From Acinetobacter larvae (GTDB lineage: Bacteria; Pseudomonadota; Gammaproteobacteria; Pseudomonadales; Moraxellaceae), in contig NZ_CP016895.1 of the NCBI RefSeq assembly GCF_001704115.1, positions 2,046,001-2,110,000 on the forward strand: a stretch of 64,000 bases of DNA, read 5' to 3'. Positions within the stretch are counted from its first letter, which is position 1. Every line of letters begins with the position of its first letter. This document shows, piece by piece, positions 48,578 through 56,774 of this stretch. The translations under genes and the position numbers were made by a program. The notes beneath the pieces were generated by a model that was not told where the DNA came from, did not search any database, and saw only the letters and a list, made by a program, of their open reading frames with translations.

Positions 48578-48627
48578 GGTGAAAATGACCGATTAATATG
48601 CTTAGGCTATTTTAAGCTGAGTTATTT

Positions 48628-48649
48628 AAAAAAAGCACCCTAAGGTGCT
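48628..48649 (-). terminator. Terminator for the YodC-like gene
   Basis: A 6-bp GC-rich stem (AGCACC/GGTGCT) with a 4-nt loop is followed on the minus strand by a run of T. It faces the minus-strand gene whose stop codon is about 120 bases away. Confidence 0.65.
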
Positions 48650-48770
48650 CATGCCGTTGAATTCAGTATAACAGCGTTCCAATCTACTCAATAACACGTT
48701 CTTGATTGCCGTCCAATATGTAGGTTGGGATTTTTCTATAGCATAGCGGCTGATAGAGCAACAATGCAGG

Positions 48771-48971
48771 TCAAATCATTAAATTTTTGGAACCCTCTGG
48801 TAAAAATTTTTGACCTGTTGCAATGATTTCATTTCTTTTAAACTTAGCTTTTTGCAAATGCCCATCTGGACAAATCCATTTACAGGCTACACTTTTCATA
48901 GAAACCGAATAAACCATCATTTCTGGCCCTCCTAAAACAAAGACCACAACACTGCCTATTTCTATTGTCAT
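48771..48971 (-). CDS. YodC-like (DUF2158) small protein
   Basis: 66 residues from the ATG at 48971, chosen for the AGGTGG site 4 nt upstream; the frame is open for 16 more codons. The pattern GSVVVFVLGGPEMMVYSV, followed by CKWICPDGHLQKAKF, is that of the YodC/DUF2158 family (G-D-V-V-x-L-x-S-G-G-P-x-M-T-V, then C-x-W-F). These are short beta-barrel proteins of unknown role, often near mobile or phage genes. Confidence 0.7.
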   Translation of the reverse strand: MTIEIGSVVVFVLGGPEMMVYSVSMKSVACKWICPDGHLQKAKFKRNEIIATGQKFLPEGSKNLMI

Positions 48972-49204
48972 AAACCACCTCAAACATGAACTTCTAACGG
49001 TGTTCAAAGCACATAACATCAGTTTAAACGATTGAAAATAAATAAAGTGAATATTTAACGACCAAGAAGTTGTAAAAAAAACAAACTATTCTTCAATTAA
49101 TAATATCTTAAGTGAGAATTTTCATTTATTATTTTTATTTGAATAAGCAACAAAATGTATAAAAAAGCATTCAATTGCATAAAATTTAAACAAGGAAATA
49201 CACC

Positions 49205-49666
49205 ATGCAAATAATAAGGAATTCTTTAGGCGTTTGGAGAGATTTAGGCTTTAAACAAGTCGTTTTACTGAGTGTACTTGATGGCAGAAGTAATCTTGTC
49301 TGTGCATGCCTAGATGGTACTCGATTCTCCATTCAAGAAGCTCAAATTCTTACGACGATTCATCATGATTGCCGCTGCTGCTTTGTGGGTATTCATCATG
49401 ATTGCTTACCCGGTACTAGAGCATTTGTCATGGATACAAAAGCAGCCAAAAATATTGAAATGAAATATCGTCAACAGAAGATTGGACAAGTTGATGCAAA
49501 CATAACATTCATTGAATGGTTTGATAGCTGTACAACTCGTTTTCAATTGGAATATCTGGGTGCTTTTCGCTTTAATTTATTTAAAAACCATAACTATAAA
49601 CTCACTGATTTTGTCGACCTAAGAACTTTCAAAATATTAAATAATGAAGAGATTATACGCCCTTAA
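49205..49666 (+). CDS. Hypothetical protein with phage Mu F-like C-terminal motif
   Basis: 153 residues. The central part (about 25-62) has the layout D-x-R-S-N-x-V-C-x-x-L-D-G-T-x-F-x-x-x-x-x-x-x-x-x-x-H-x-D-C-R-C, which resembles the C-terminal domain of phage head-morphogenesis (Mu gpF-like) proteins and a domain found in some toxins: DGRSNLVCACLDGTRF, then TIHHDCRCCF. Here it is a short stand-alone protein without the head domain. An AAGGAAAT site precedes the ATG. A GC hairpin follows. Base composition is lower in GC than that of neighbouring metabolic genes, and the surroundings are accessory. Function unknown. Confidence 0.6.
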   Translation: MQIIRNSLGVWRDLGFKQVVLLSVLDGRSNLVCACLDGTRFSIQEAQILTTIHHDCRCCFVGIHHDCLPGTRAFVMDTKAAKNIEMKYRQQKIGQVDANITFIEWFDSCTTRFQLEYLGAFRFNLFKNHNYKLTDFVDLRTFKILNNEEIIRP

Positions 49667-49681
49667 ATATCATCCTAAAAT

Positions 49682-49705
49682 TAAAGCCGCCACACGACGG
49701 CTTTA
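49682..49705 (+). terminator. Possible terminator after the Mu F-like gene
   Basis: An 8-bp stem (TAAAGCCG/CGGCTTTA) with an 8-nt loop, 16 bases after the stop. The T tract is interrupted (TGTATTATGTTT). Confidence 0.55.
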
Positions 49706-49878
49706 TGTATTATGTTTAATCTATATGCAACTGTCTGGGCTTGGCTTTATATTTTGCTTAAATATCCATCTAATCTAAAGCTAAAAAGCATTTTTATTAG
49801 TTTAATGTAACTAAACTAAAAGAAATAAAACATTTCACGATATTATAAATATTCCTCAATATGGATATCGATTATTTT

Positions 49879-50766
49879 ATGCGCTTTAATACACTGGTTA
49901 TCACAGCATTCGTTTCAGCCCTAAGTTTAACTGCTTGTGGAAATAAGGAAGGTCAGAAAGAGCAAGCTGCTACTGCCACAACAGAACAGAGTTCAAATAT
50001 CAATGCTTATATTGCGATTTCTAATCAGCTCATTGGCTTAAATGGTTTAAAGGCAACACAGGACGCCTATCACAAGTTAAATATTACGCAAGCAATGCCT
50101 AGTCAGGCTTTAAGCTATCCAAGTATGAATTATAAATACTTAAATGATCAGTTCACTCAAGCAGAACAAAGCACTAAAAATAATCCTGCCCTAGAAAGCA
50201 AAGCAGCTGATCTCAAGCAAAAGATTGCGCAATTAGAAAAAGACTATAATGATTTCAATCTTTACTATAGTAGTGGTGAATACAAAACCGACCAACTGGC
50301 AAAAGGCAAAGCTGCAGATGCCTCTATTCGTGAGCATTTTCAACAAGCTTCTGATAGTTTCGATGCATTTCAACAAGAGCTTGCTGTAATCTATCAACAG
50401 CAGAAAAAAGCTGAGTTGGAAAAACTTAAAACATCTGGCGATGACTATAATTACCATCGTCGCGCTGCATTAAGTACTGCTGAAAACTTAGTCAGTGTAT
50501 TCCAATCAGAAACAGACTTAAATAATGCTGACAAAATCAAGCAAGCAGATCAATTTGCTGCTGAGTTACAAACTGAACTCAGTGCATTAGATGCTGAATA
50601 TAATAAAAAGAAAGCACAAGATCCAAATATTAATGCAGATACTGTACTCAGTAATCTGACTGCTTGTTTGAAGTATTATCGTCAATTCAAAGAAACTAAA
50701 AGTCAATATGATTTTAAATTTATGATTGATGGTTATAACAGTGCGGTAAAGTCAGCAAACCGTTGA
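49879..50766 (+). CDS. YiiG-like lipoprotein (DUF3829)
   Basis: 295 residues from the ATG at 49879, chosen because it gives a normal lipoprotein signal ending in LSLTAC (Cys near residue 17); another ATG lies 6 codons earlier. The mature part is almost wholly helical and charged, with NLYYSSGEYKTDQLAKGKAA (about 128-147), matching the DUF3829/YiiG family hallmark Y-Y-x-x-x-x-Y-K-x-D-x-x-x-K-G-K. Family members are envelope lipoproteins of unknown role. A strong hairpin follows. Confidence 0.8.
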   Translation: MRFNTLVITAFVSALSLTACGNKEGQKEQAATATTEQSSNINAYIAISNQLIGLNGLKATQDAYHKLNITQAMPSQALSYPSMNYKYLNDQFTQAEQSTKNNPALESKAADLKQKIAQLEKDYNDFNLYYSSGEYKTDQLAKGKAADASIREHFQQASDSFDAFQQELAVIYQQQKKAELEKLKTSGDDYNYHRRAALSTAENLVSVFQSETDLNNADKIKQADQFAAELQTELSALDAEYNKKKAQDPNINADTVLSNLTACLKYYRQFKETKSQYDFKFMIDGYNSAVKSANR

Positions 50767-50787
50767 TGAATGGTCGGTATTGACCAA

Positions 50788-50831
50788 TGCTAAGAACCAC
50801 ATATCTACATCAAGATACGTGGTTCTTAGCA
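50788..50831 (+). terminator. Large hairpin after the YiiG-like gene
   Basis: A stem of 13 perfect pairs (50788-50800 with 50819-50831), continued by one mismatch and five more pairs, around a short loop. There is no following T run, so it is a 3' structure or an operator-like palindrome rather than a simple terminator. Confidence 0.5.
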
Positions 50832-50919
50832 GTACCTTGTTAAATGCATTCACCAACCGTTCTAGCTGATAAACGCAATACTATTTGCCAGCAAATCAAG
50901 TCAATATAAAATGTGCTAG

Positions 50920-51105
50920 TTCAAACCTGCTAATATTGAAGAAACAATAAAAAAAGCAATAAAAATAGTTGCTGAGTCTGTAGACATTGACAAGACAATA
51001 CGACCTCACTTTGCCTTAAATAATAAAAGTTCATTAGGCATTCTATCCTTGAGATACATATCAACTTCAGGACTAGACCACATTTTTATGTCGAACGTAA
51101 GTTAA
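50920..51105 (+). pseudogene. 5'-truncated gene remnant
   Basis: A stop-free 61-codon frame with coding-like content but no start codon: after a TAG it reads FKPANIEETIKKAIKIVAES, then DIDKTIRPHF and LGILSLRYISTSGLDH, and ends at 51105. The first Met is six codons from the end. It looks like the C terminus of a lost gene. It abuts the stop of the convergent zinc-ribbon gene. I do not recognise the family. Confidence 0.45.
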
Positions 51106-51420
51106 TTAATCACTTGAAGATGAACTATCAGAGCCACCAGCATCACTACAGCCCGAATCACTATGATTGGTGCTGCTACTGCTTGAGCAATCATGTGAAT
51201 GATGATGGTCACTAGCATGGTTCACGGTAGAATTTTGATCAAAAATGCTAGGTGATGTGCTGGTTTGATAAATAATAACTTGCTGAGAAACAACGCCATT
51301 TTGTACCGTACGTTTTATCGTTACCTGTTGTCCAAAAATACGGTCTAAGCCTTGAGCGCAATCACACTTTACTTGACGGCTAAACCACCAACGTTTCCCA
51401 CATGATTGACATTTTGCCAT
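51106..51420 (-). CDS. Zinc-ribbon protein with His/Ser/Asp-rich tail
   Basis: 104 residues from the ATG at 51420, which has GGGAG 7 nt upstream; a GTG two codons earlier is also in frame. The N terminus MAKCQSCGKRWWFSRQVKC holds a C-x2-C ... C-x-C zinc-ribbon set. The middle is a beta-like QQVTIKRTVQNGVVSQQVII. The last 40 residues are low complexity: a DHHHSHDC segment, then Ser, Asp and Gly. Function unknown; a metal-binding or cell-surface/phage-related role is possible. The gene lies between two fragments. Confidence 0.6.
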   Translation of the reverse strand: MAKCQSCGKRWWFSRQVKCDCAQGLDRIFGQQVTIKRTVQNGVVSQQVIIYQTSTSPSIFDQNSTVNHASDHHHSHDCSSSSSTNHSDSGCSDAGGSDSSSSSD

Positions 51421-51497
51421 CAGCACTCCCTTGCACAGAAATATGAGTTAATCTTTAAAATATCGAATAATGCAATAGTTTAACAGTGGTCAATATC

Positions 51498-51665
51498 ATG
51501 TATGAGTATCTAGTTACTAGAAATTACATTCCAATTTATGTTAGTATGAATTTTAATCAATTTACATATTTACACTACATCGCTATGATCAATCAGGATG
51601 GAAACTTCGAAAAGCTAATTAAAAATAATATTTTAGTTGAAATTCCCCTCCAAGATATTGTTTAA
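51498..51665 (+). CDS. Very small hypothetical protein or remnant
   Basis: A 55-codon frame: MYEYLVTRNYIPIYVSMNFN, a hydrophobic middle, then DGNFEKLIKNNILVEIPLQD. The ribosome site is weak. The end has the amphipathic look of a real protein, but at this AT content such a frame could be chance. It lies in an otherwise empty 340-base gap upstream of the XAC2610-like gene. Confidence 0.25.
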   Translation: MYEYLVTRNYIPIYVSMNFNQFTYLHYIAMINQDGNFEKLIKNNILVEIPLQDIV

Positions 51666-51765
51666 TAATTAAACTAAAACAAACGCTGTTTATTGTGTTA
51701 TTTAAAATGTGCTTATCGTTTTATGCAAAGCCTTCAATTGTCATCATGATAAAGATAAAGACCTT

Positions 51766-52470
51766 ATGCAAAATAATTTATCATATCGCTTAACCACTCT
51801 AGCTGCCTTGTATATATTGTTGATGTCGACGGGCTACGCACAAAGCTTTTTTATTCAATCAGCATCACCTGAATATGATGCTCAAATCAATGTGCTTTGC
51901 CAAAAAGATCAATGTGGTGGTCCTGCTGAAATCATACTCTATAAACATGCCCAACCAGAGATAGTACAACGATTTCATACGGAGGACTTAACCCAATATC
52001 TTGATGAAGAGCTACAACCCTCTGTCAATCAAGTCGAACTTTATGGTGAGCAAAGCAGTTTAATTTTTGATGACTTTAATTTTGATGGTTCAACTGATTT
52101 GGCTATTCGTAATGGCAATAATGGCGCTTATCATGGTCCAAGTTATGACATATATGTCTGGCATAAAACACAGCATAAATTTATTTATAGCAAAGAACTT
52201 TCCGAACTGACTTTAACCAGTCTAGGCATGTTTGAAATTGATAAGAATATGAAGCGTATTCGCACCTATAACAAAAGTGGCTGCTGCTACCATATTACTC
52301 AAGAATACCATGTTATTCCGCAACGCGGTTTAGAACTGGTTCGTGAGTTTATTGAAGATGCAACCCACAGTAATGGTGAAAAAGTCAAAGTGATTGAACG
52401 CAAACTCTATCAGCAACGGTGGCAACAGACCATACGTTATTATGACCTTGATCAATATTATCTCGAATAA
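51766..52470 (+). CDS. Secreted protein, XAC2610/FG-GAP-like
   Basis: 234 residues from the ATG at 51766, which gives a signal peptide ending near STGYAQS; the frame is open 19 codons further. The mature protein has SLIFDDFNFDGSTDLAIRNG (about 101-120), a calcium-loop-like motif seen in FG-GAP and XAC2610-type periplasmic proteins, followed by a beta-rich region with an internal Cys-Cys (NKSGCCYHITQEYHV). XAC2610-like domains occur in secreted proteins of unknown role. No partner gene is evident. Confidence 0.6.
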   Translation: MQNNLSYRLTTLAALYILLMSTGYAQSFFIQSASPEYDAQINVLCQKDQCGGPAEIILYKHAQPEIVQRFHTEDLTQYLDEELQPSVNQVELYGEQSSLIFDDFNFDGSTDLAIRNGNNGAYHGPSYDIYVWHKTQHKFIYSKELSELTLTSLGMFEIDKNMKRIRTYNKSGCCYHITQEYHVIPQRGLELVREFIEDATHSNGEKVKVIERKLYQQRWQQTIRYYDLDQYYLE

Positions 52471-52653
52471 ACTTCATCAGCTAAATTCAACAACAAAGAT
52501 ATTCATAGCGCTATTAGCAGTGTTGAGTAAACCATTCACAGGCATGAGCATTACAACAACATCATAATAGCACAGCACTAAATAACGATTATTGGTTGCA
52601 GAACTGCACGCATAAATAGTGGTTCAAGTCTAGTTTTACTTACCTTAACAGCA

Positions 52654-53601
52654 TTAATGACGTACTTTATAACTGATCTTTTTTAAAAACTTATCAAATA
52701 TCTCTGCCTGAAAAATTATACAGCTCATCATCGATAGCCCCAAGCATAGTATGAGCAAATAAATCGGATGCAGAGCTGGTTTAAATAGCGTCGTCAAACA
52801 CATAATCCAAAGACCATGAAATAAATAAACGCTTAAAGACTTTTGTCCCAATCGTGCAAATACTTGAATGAAGCCTGTCGTGAAAGATAAAATTGCTAGA
52901 ATCCCCATACTCGATAACCCCAATAACATGAGACGGAATACACTGCCCGTTACGGGTGTTACTGCTAATTGCTGGTAACTGAAACTACCATATAGCCATG
53001 CAGGTCGAATGGAAAAATATTGGCATAATACTGCAATGACCATCAGCGCGATAAACCCTTTGAGTACAAGAAAAGATTTTGTTCTTAACCACTGTACAAT
53101 CGTAGCGCCATATAAATGCCCAGCAACAAAAAACGGTAAAAAAGTAAAAATACGCCCAATTGAGAGAATATAATTATTGATTGGTGAAAATCCAATCGCA
53201 CAAGCCAGAAGCAATGCGACAGCAAGCGGATAAGGTGTTTTTTTGAGTAACGGTGTTAATATTACCCAAGCCAACATTGCAAATAAATACCATAAAATCC
53301 AATAGGGTCTGCTATACCACGCAGTAAACCAATGCCCAGTTAAAGCATAGTCCAACCCAATATAAAACAACTGAAAAGGTACTAGTAAAGATAAGAAATA
53401 TAAGACTTTAAAGGTGATCTGTTTATCTTTAAACAATAGACCAGATATAAAAATAAAAGCAGGCATATGCAAACTATAGATTGCACTTAATAAAAATTTA
53501 CTTTCGGTGAAATTCCACCCCATAAAGCGTTCTAAAAAATGCCCAAAGACCACTAAAAAAATCAAAATGCCTTTACATGCATCTAAATATTGATCCCGCA
53601 T
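52654..53601 (-). CDS. Acyltransferase 3 family membrane protein
   Basis: 315 residues with about ten membrane helices. The family start RDQYLDACKGILIFLVVFGH has the catalytic-type His (residue 21), and HMPAFIFISGLLF (about 45-57) is a further hallmark. These enzymes O-acetylate or otherwise acylate sugars in surface polysaccharides, lipids or osmoregulated glucans. There is no polysaccharide cluster around it, so it may modify a product made elsewhere. Monocistronic, minus strand. Confidence 0.88.
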   Translation of the reverse strand: MRDQYLDACKGILIFLVVFGHFLERFMGWNFTESKFLLSAIYSLHMPAFIFISGLLFKDKQITFKVLYFLSLLVPFQLFYIGLDYALTGHWFTAWYSRPYWILWYLFAMLAWVILTPLLKKTPYPLAVALLLACAIGFSPINNYILSIGRIFTFLPFFVAGHLYGATIVQWLRTKSFLVLKGFIALMVIAVLCQYFSIRPAWLYGSFSYQQLAVTPVTGSVFRLMLLGLSSMGILAILSFTTGFIQVFARLGQKSLSVYLFHGLWIMCLTTLFKPALHPIYLLILCLGLSMMSCIIFQAEIFDKFLKKISYKVRH

Positions 53602-53728
53602 ATTTTTTATCTATCTAACAATAATCATAACTGGTCATTGTAACCAACTTAGTTCAATTTTTCTGTGTCACACTCTCAATTCCAGCACCAGCACGCGATC
53701 ATACAAGCTGGAATATATTTTAATCAGT

Positions 53729-54082
53729 TTATTCTGCTTGCATGATGGATTGATCTGATATGATCATGGTCTGTATAAGAGGCGTCAATTTATTGAGTAG
53801 CTCAATTAAACTGGGGATATTTTCACAAACAAAATATTCTAAATAAGATTTTGATGGAAAAAAACGTACCAAGTAACGTGGTAAAGTCGCATGTTCAGAT
53901 TGCTGAAATACGGTTAACGGTCCTTGTAATTGCTCTGCCTGTCGTAATAATAAATTGGCATCTGAGCCATAACCGAAAGCGCGTAATGCATCATCATTAT
54001 TTTGTTCTGGATGTGCCTCACAATATTCTAAAAGAAAATCCGGTGCCTCATACCAAAAACTTTTATAATCATAGCCCCACAT
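53729..54082 (-). CDS. Hypothetical protein
   Basis: 117 residues, soluble: MWGYDYKSFWYEAPDFLLEY, then DALRAFGYGSDANLLLRQAE and a C-terminal helix with FFPSKSYLEYFVCENIPSL. No signal or membrane segment. It has a coding-like composition and is transcribed in the same direction as the acyltransferase, about 130 bp upstream of it. I cannot assign a family. Confidence 0.6.
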   Translation of the reverse strand: MWGYDYKSFWYEAPDFLLEYCEAHPEQNNDDALRAFGYGSDANLLLRQAEQLQGPLTVFQQSEHATLPRYLVRFFPSKSYLEYFVCENIPSLIELLNKLTPLIQTMIISDQSIMQAE

Positions 54083-54533
54083 TCACCGTACTCCCCATAT
54101 TTTATGCTTATACCATCCTGAGCCAAGCAACAATATCAAAATAATAAAAAGTTAAATCATCAAAAGTTAAACAATTAAATCGATCACCTAGCAACTTATG
54201 CTAACCTGTTTTTTCACTTTAGCCCGTATTATTCACATTCCATTACATCTTAGCCCTGTTGATCTGGCATAGCGTATATGCCAGAAAATAAAGAATCATC
54301 ATTTTTACACCATAAAATATTAAATTATTTCAATATTTTACATATTTCTAAGCCACAAAAACACTTCCATAAGCCCAAGTATAGCGCATAGCAAAATAAG
54401 GTTTAGTCCTGTAAAAGAGCTTAAGTTTTATTATTTAACATCGCTGCAATTACATAATAATTAAACAATATACGGTAAACATAGTATAATCGCGCGAAGT
54501 TAGATCACCTGATTTTCGATGGTTTTTATCTTC
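54083..54533. other. AT-rich non-coding stretch upstream of the DUF1615 lipoprotein
   Basis: About 450 bases, divergent between two genes, without a coding-like frame. An 8-bp palindrome CTGGCATA-5 nt-TATGCCAG lies at 54264-54284 and could be an operator. Nothing else was recognised. Confidence 0.4.
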
Positions 54534-55742
54534 ATGCACAGATATAAATTTCAATGGCCTATCCTAGGTCTAAGCACGGTACTTGCCAGTAGTGTATTGC
54601 TGATTGGCTGTGGAAAGAACTCCTGGTGGTCATCAACAGAAGATACGCAACTGAATAGTGAACAAATCAAAAAGTTAATTCCAAGCCGCGTTAAAGATCG
54701 TGCGAGTTGGGCTGATGATATCGCACAGATTAGCCAACAGCTTAAAATTCCCGCAAATAAAGAAAATATTTGCAGTATCGTTGCCGTGGTCGATCAAGAA
54801 TCCAATTTTGTTGCCAACCCCAATGTCCCTGGTTTAGGGCAAAAAGCGGTTAAAGAAGTAAGTTCTCGCTTACAAGAAAAGTTTGAGGACAAACTTGGAG
54901 AAACCCTAGGCGGTCCATTGGCCAGTTATTTTGAAGAAGTACTGCGCACCCAACCCTCGCCCGAAGATAACTATTTAAAACAAATGGGCAAAGTTAAAAA
55001 TGAACAACAACTTGATGTACTATACCGTGAAATTTTTGACTATATGTCTAAGCACTATCATATAAGCGCTTTAACTGGTGCTGCTAAATTTGTCGGTCAA
55101 GATTTATCAGAAAAAATGAATCCAATTACCACATTGGGTTCTATGCAAGTACACATTCAATATGCTCGTGATCATAAGCGTAATAGTGTCAATAATAATG
55201 AATTACGTGATGACTTATATAGCCAGTATGGCGGTTTATACTACGGCATTCATCGTTTAATGTTGTACCCAACACAATATGATAAAGCCATTTATCGTTT
55301 CGCAGATTATAACTCGGGTATGTATTCTAGCCGTAATGCTGCATTTCAAAAAATGGTTAATAAAATTGCAGAGACTGATCTCAGTTTAGATGGTGACTTA
55401 TTATCTTATGATAAAAATGCCAACCCTCGAGTAATGACGACGGAAACCGAAAAAGCAATCATGGCAGTATTTGCCAAACATCAAATTCTCATGAGTGCTA
55501 AACAATTACGTAAAGATCTCAGCAAAGAAAAGACCCAAGGCTTTGAAAAAACACAAACTTACACAGCTATTTCTACTTTATATACTGAAAAAACGCACAA
55601 AGATCCGCCCTATGCCATCATGCCAGAGGTAGTGATTTCTGGTCCCAAATTAAGCCGGGACTATAATACCAACTGGTATGCCAGCCGAGTCAATGGACGC
55701 TATGAAAAATGCATGCATCAAGCAAAACGAATAAAACTTTAG
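54534..55742 (+). CDS. DUF1615 family lipoprotein
   Basis: 402 residues from the ATG at 54534, which gives a lipoprotein signal ending in SVLLIGC; an ATG five codons upstream is possible. The mature protein has VDQESNFVANPNVPGLGQKA (about 89-108) and GSMQVHIQYARDH, GLYYGIHRLMLYP and FADYNSGMYSSRNAAFQ, the features of DUF1615, which resembles lytic transglycosylase-type folds (E-S-N). A cell-wall role in the envelope is inferred from that. Its last 34 bases overlap the next gene in another frame. Confidence 0.82.
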   Translation: MHRYKFQWPILGLSTVLASSVLLIGCGKNSWWSSTEDTQLNSEQIKKLIPSRVKDRASWADDIAQISQQLKIPANKENICSIVAVVDQESNFVANPNVPGLGQKAVKEVSSRLQEKFEDKLGETLGGPLASYFEEVLRTQPSPEDNYLKQMGKVKNEQQLDVLYREIFDYMSKHYHISALTGAAKFVGQDLSEKMNPITTLGSMQVHIQYARDHKRNSVNNNELRDDLYSQYGGLYYGIHRLMLYPTQYDKAIYRFADYNSGMYSSRNAAFQKMVNKIAETDLSLDGDLLSYDKNANPRVMTTETEKAIMAVFAKHQILMSAKQLRKDLSKEKTQGFEKTQTYTAISTLYTEKTHKDPPYAIMPEVVISGPKLSRDYNTNWYASRVNGRYEKCMHQAKRIKL

Positions 55743-56359
55743 CCCTATTTGATTTTGATGGAACATTATGTCCCAAAGATAGCTTTACTGGGTTTATTTT
55801 CTACGCATTGTCTAAACGCCATATCGTTAAACAAGGTTTGAAGATATTACCTTGGATACAAGCTTATTATCTCAACATTTATCCCGCACATGCGATGCGT
55901 CCTAAATTATATCAAGCAATGTTTGGACAAGCAGATGCCAAACAAATATCGGCGATTGCACAACAATATGCAGAAAAATTAATCGTAGAGCTTAATCCCG
56001 AACTCTATCAGCAGTTATTGCAGCACCAAGCATTGGGCGATGACGTGGTGTTGATTTCGGCTTCACTTGATTTATATTTACAACCCATTTGCCAGTTATT
56101 AAATATAGCCTTGATCTGTACTGAGACTGAAGTTAAACAAGGGCAATTGACAGGACAATTGATGACGCCCGACTGTAGCGCAGAGCAAAAAGCTATTCGT
56201 TTACAACAGCATTATCCATTGCAGGATTATCAAAAAATTTATGCCTATGGCAATAGCCATGAGGATCTAGCCATGCTTCAACTTGCCCATCATCCTTATA
56301 TGGTTGGTCAAGACCATAGATTACCTTGCTTAAAATCACGACAGCAACAACGTGCTTAA
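55709..56359 (+). CDS. HAD-IB family phosphatase
   Basis: 216 residues with the HAD motifs: nucleophile loop ALFDFDGTLCPKDSF (about 12-26), LISASLDLYL (motif II Ser), and the late acidic motif AYGNSHEDLAML (about 180-191). Subclass IB is the group of phosphoserine phosphatases and related enzymes. The substrate is not evident. It starts 34 bases inside the DUF1615 gene, which suggests translational coupling. Confidence 0.85.
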   Translation: MHASSKTNKTLALFDFDGTLCPKDSFTGFIFYALSKRHIVKQGLKILPWIQAYYLNIYPAHAMRPKLYQAMFGQADAKQISAIAQQYAEKLIVELNPELYQQLLQHQALGDDVVLISASLDLYLQPICQLLNIALICTETEVKQGQLTGQLMTPDCSAEQKAIRLQQHYPLQDYQKIYAYGNSHEDLAMLQLAHHPYMVGQDHRLPCLKSRQQQRA

Positions 56360-56397
56360 GGCACTTGCTCAAAACAAAAATTAGCCCCCACCTATAA

Positions 56398-56760
56398 GGT
56401 TATCCTTATGAAGCTGGGCAAGGCATGGTTCGCAGACCTGATGTTGTGATTATTAAAGACCCAACCAAACCACCTACGCAAGACAATATTAAGCATGTGG
56501 TTGAAATAAAATTTGGCAATGATGTATTTAGTCATGATCAAAAAGAGGATTATGCAAAGATTGCAGGTGGTGAACATAAAGTAAAACTTTTAGATGCTGA
56601 CGAGTGTGACTGTAGTAATCAAAAAGAGAGTAATGCAACAGAAGTTTCTACTGCCGGAGCTTGGGCTGCTGCGATAGCAGGAACACTTTTATATATTTTA
56701 TCTCGAGGAAAAATGCCTAAACCTCGCTTTCCTTTACCTAAACCAGCACCAGCTTGGTAA
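56398..56760 (+). pseudogene. C-terminal remnant of a VRR-NUC nuclease effector
   Basis: The nuclease-like frame begins right after a TAA at 56395 and reads GYPYEAGQG before its first internal Met, with sequence that matches VRR-NUC domains on both sides of it. RRPDVVIIKDPTKPPTQDN, then VVEIKF, hold the catalytic Asp and E-x-K of this PD-(D/E)xK family, and DQKEDYAKIAGG follows. About 25 residues with a hydrophobic segment (AAAIAGTLLYIL) and a Pro-rich end follow. The N-terminal part, with the first helix of the nuclease and any PAAR/secretion domain, is gone. An ATG at 56425 could give a 111-residue fragment. The immunity gene follows. Confidence 0.7.
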
Positions 56761-56774
56761 TTTTGGACAAAATT

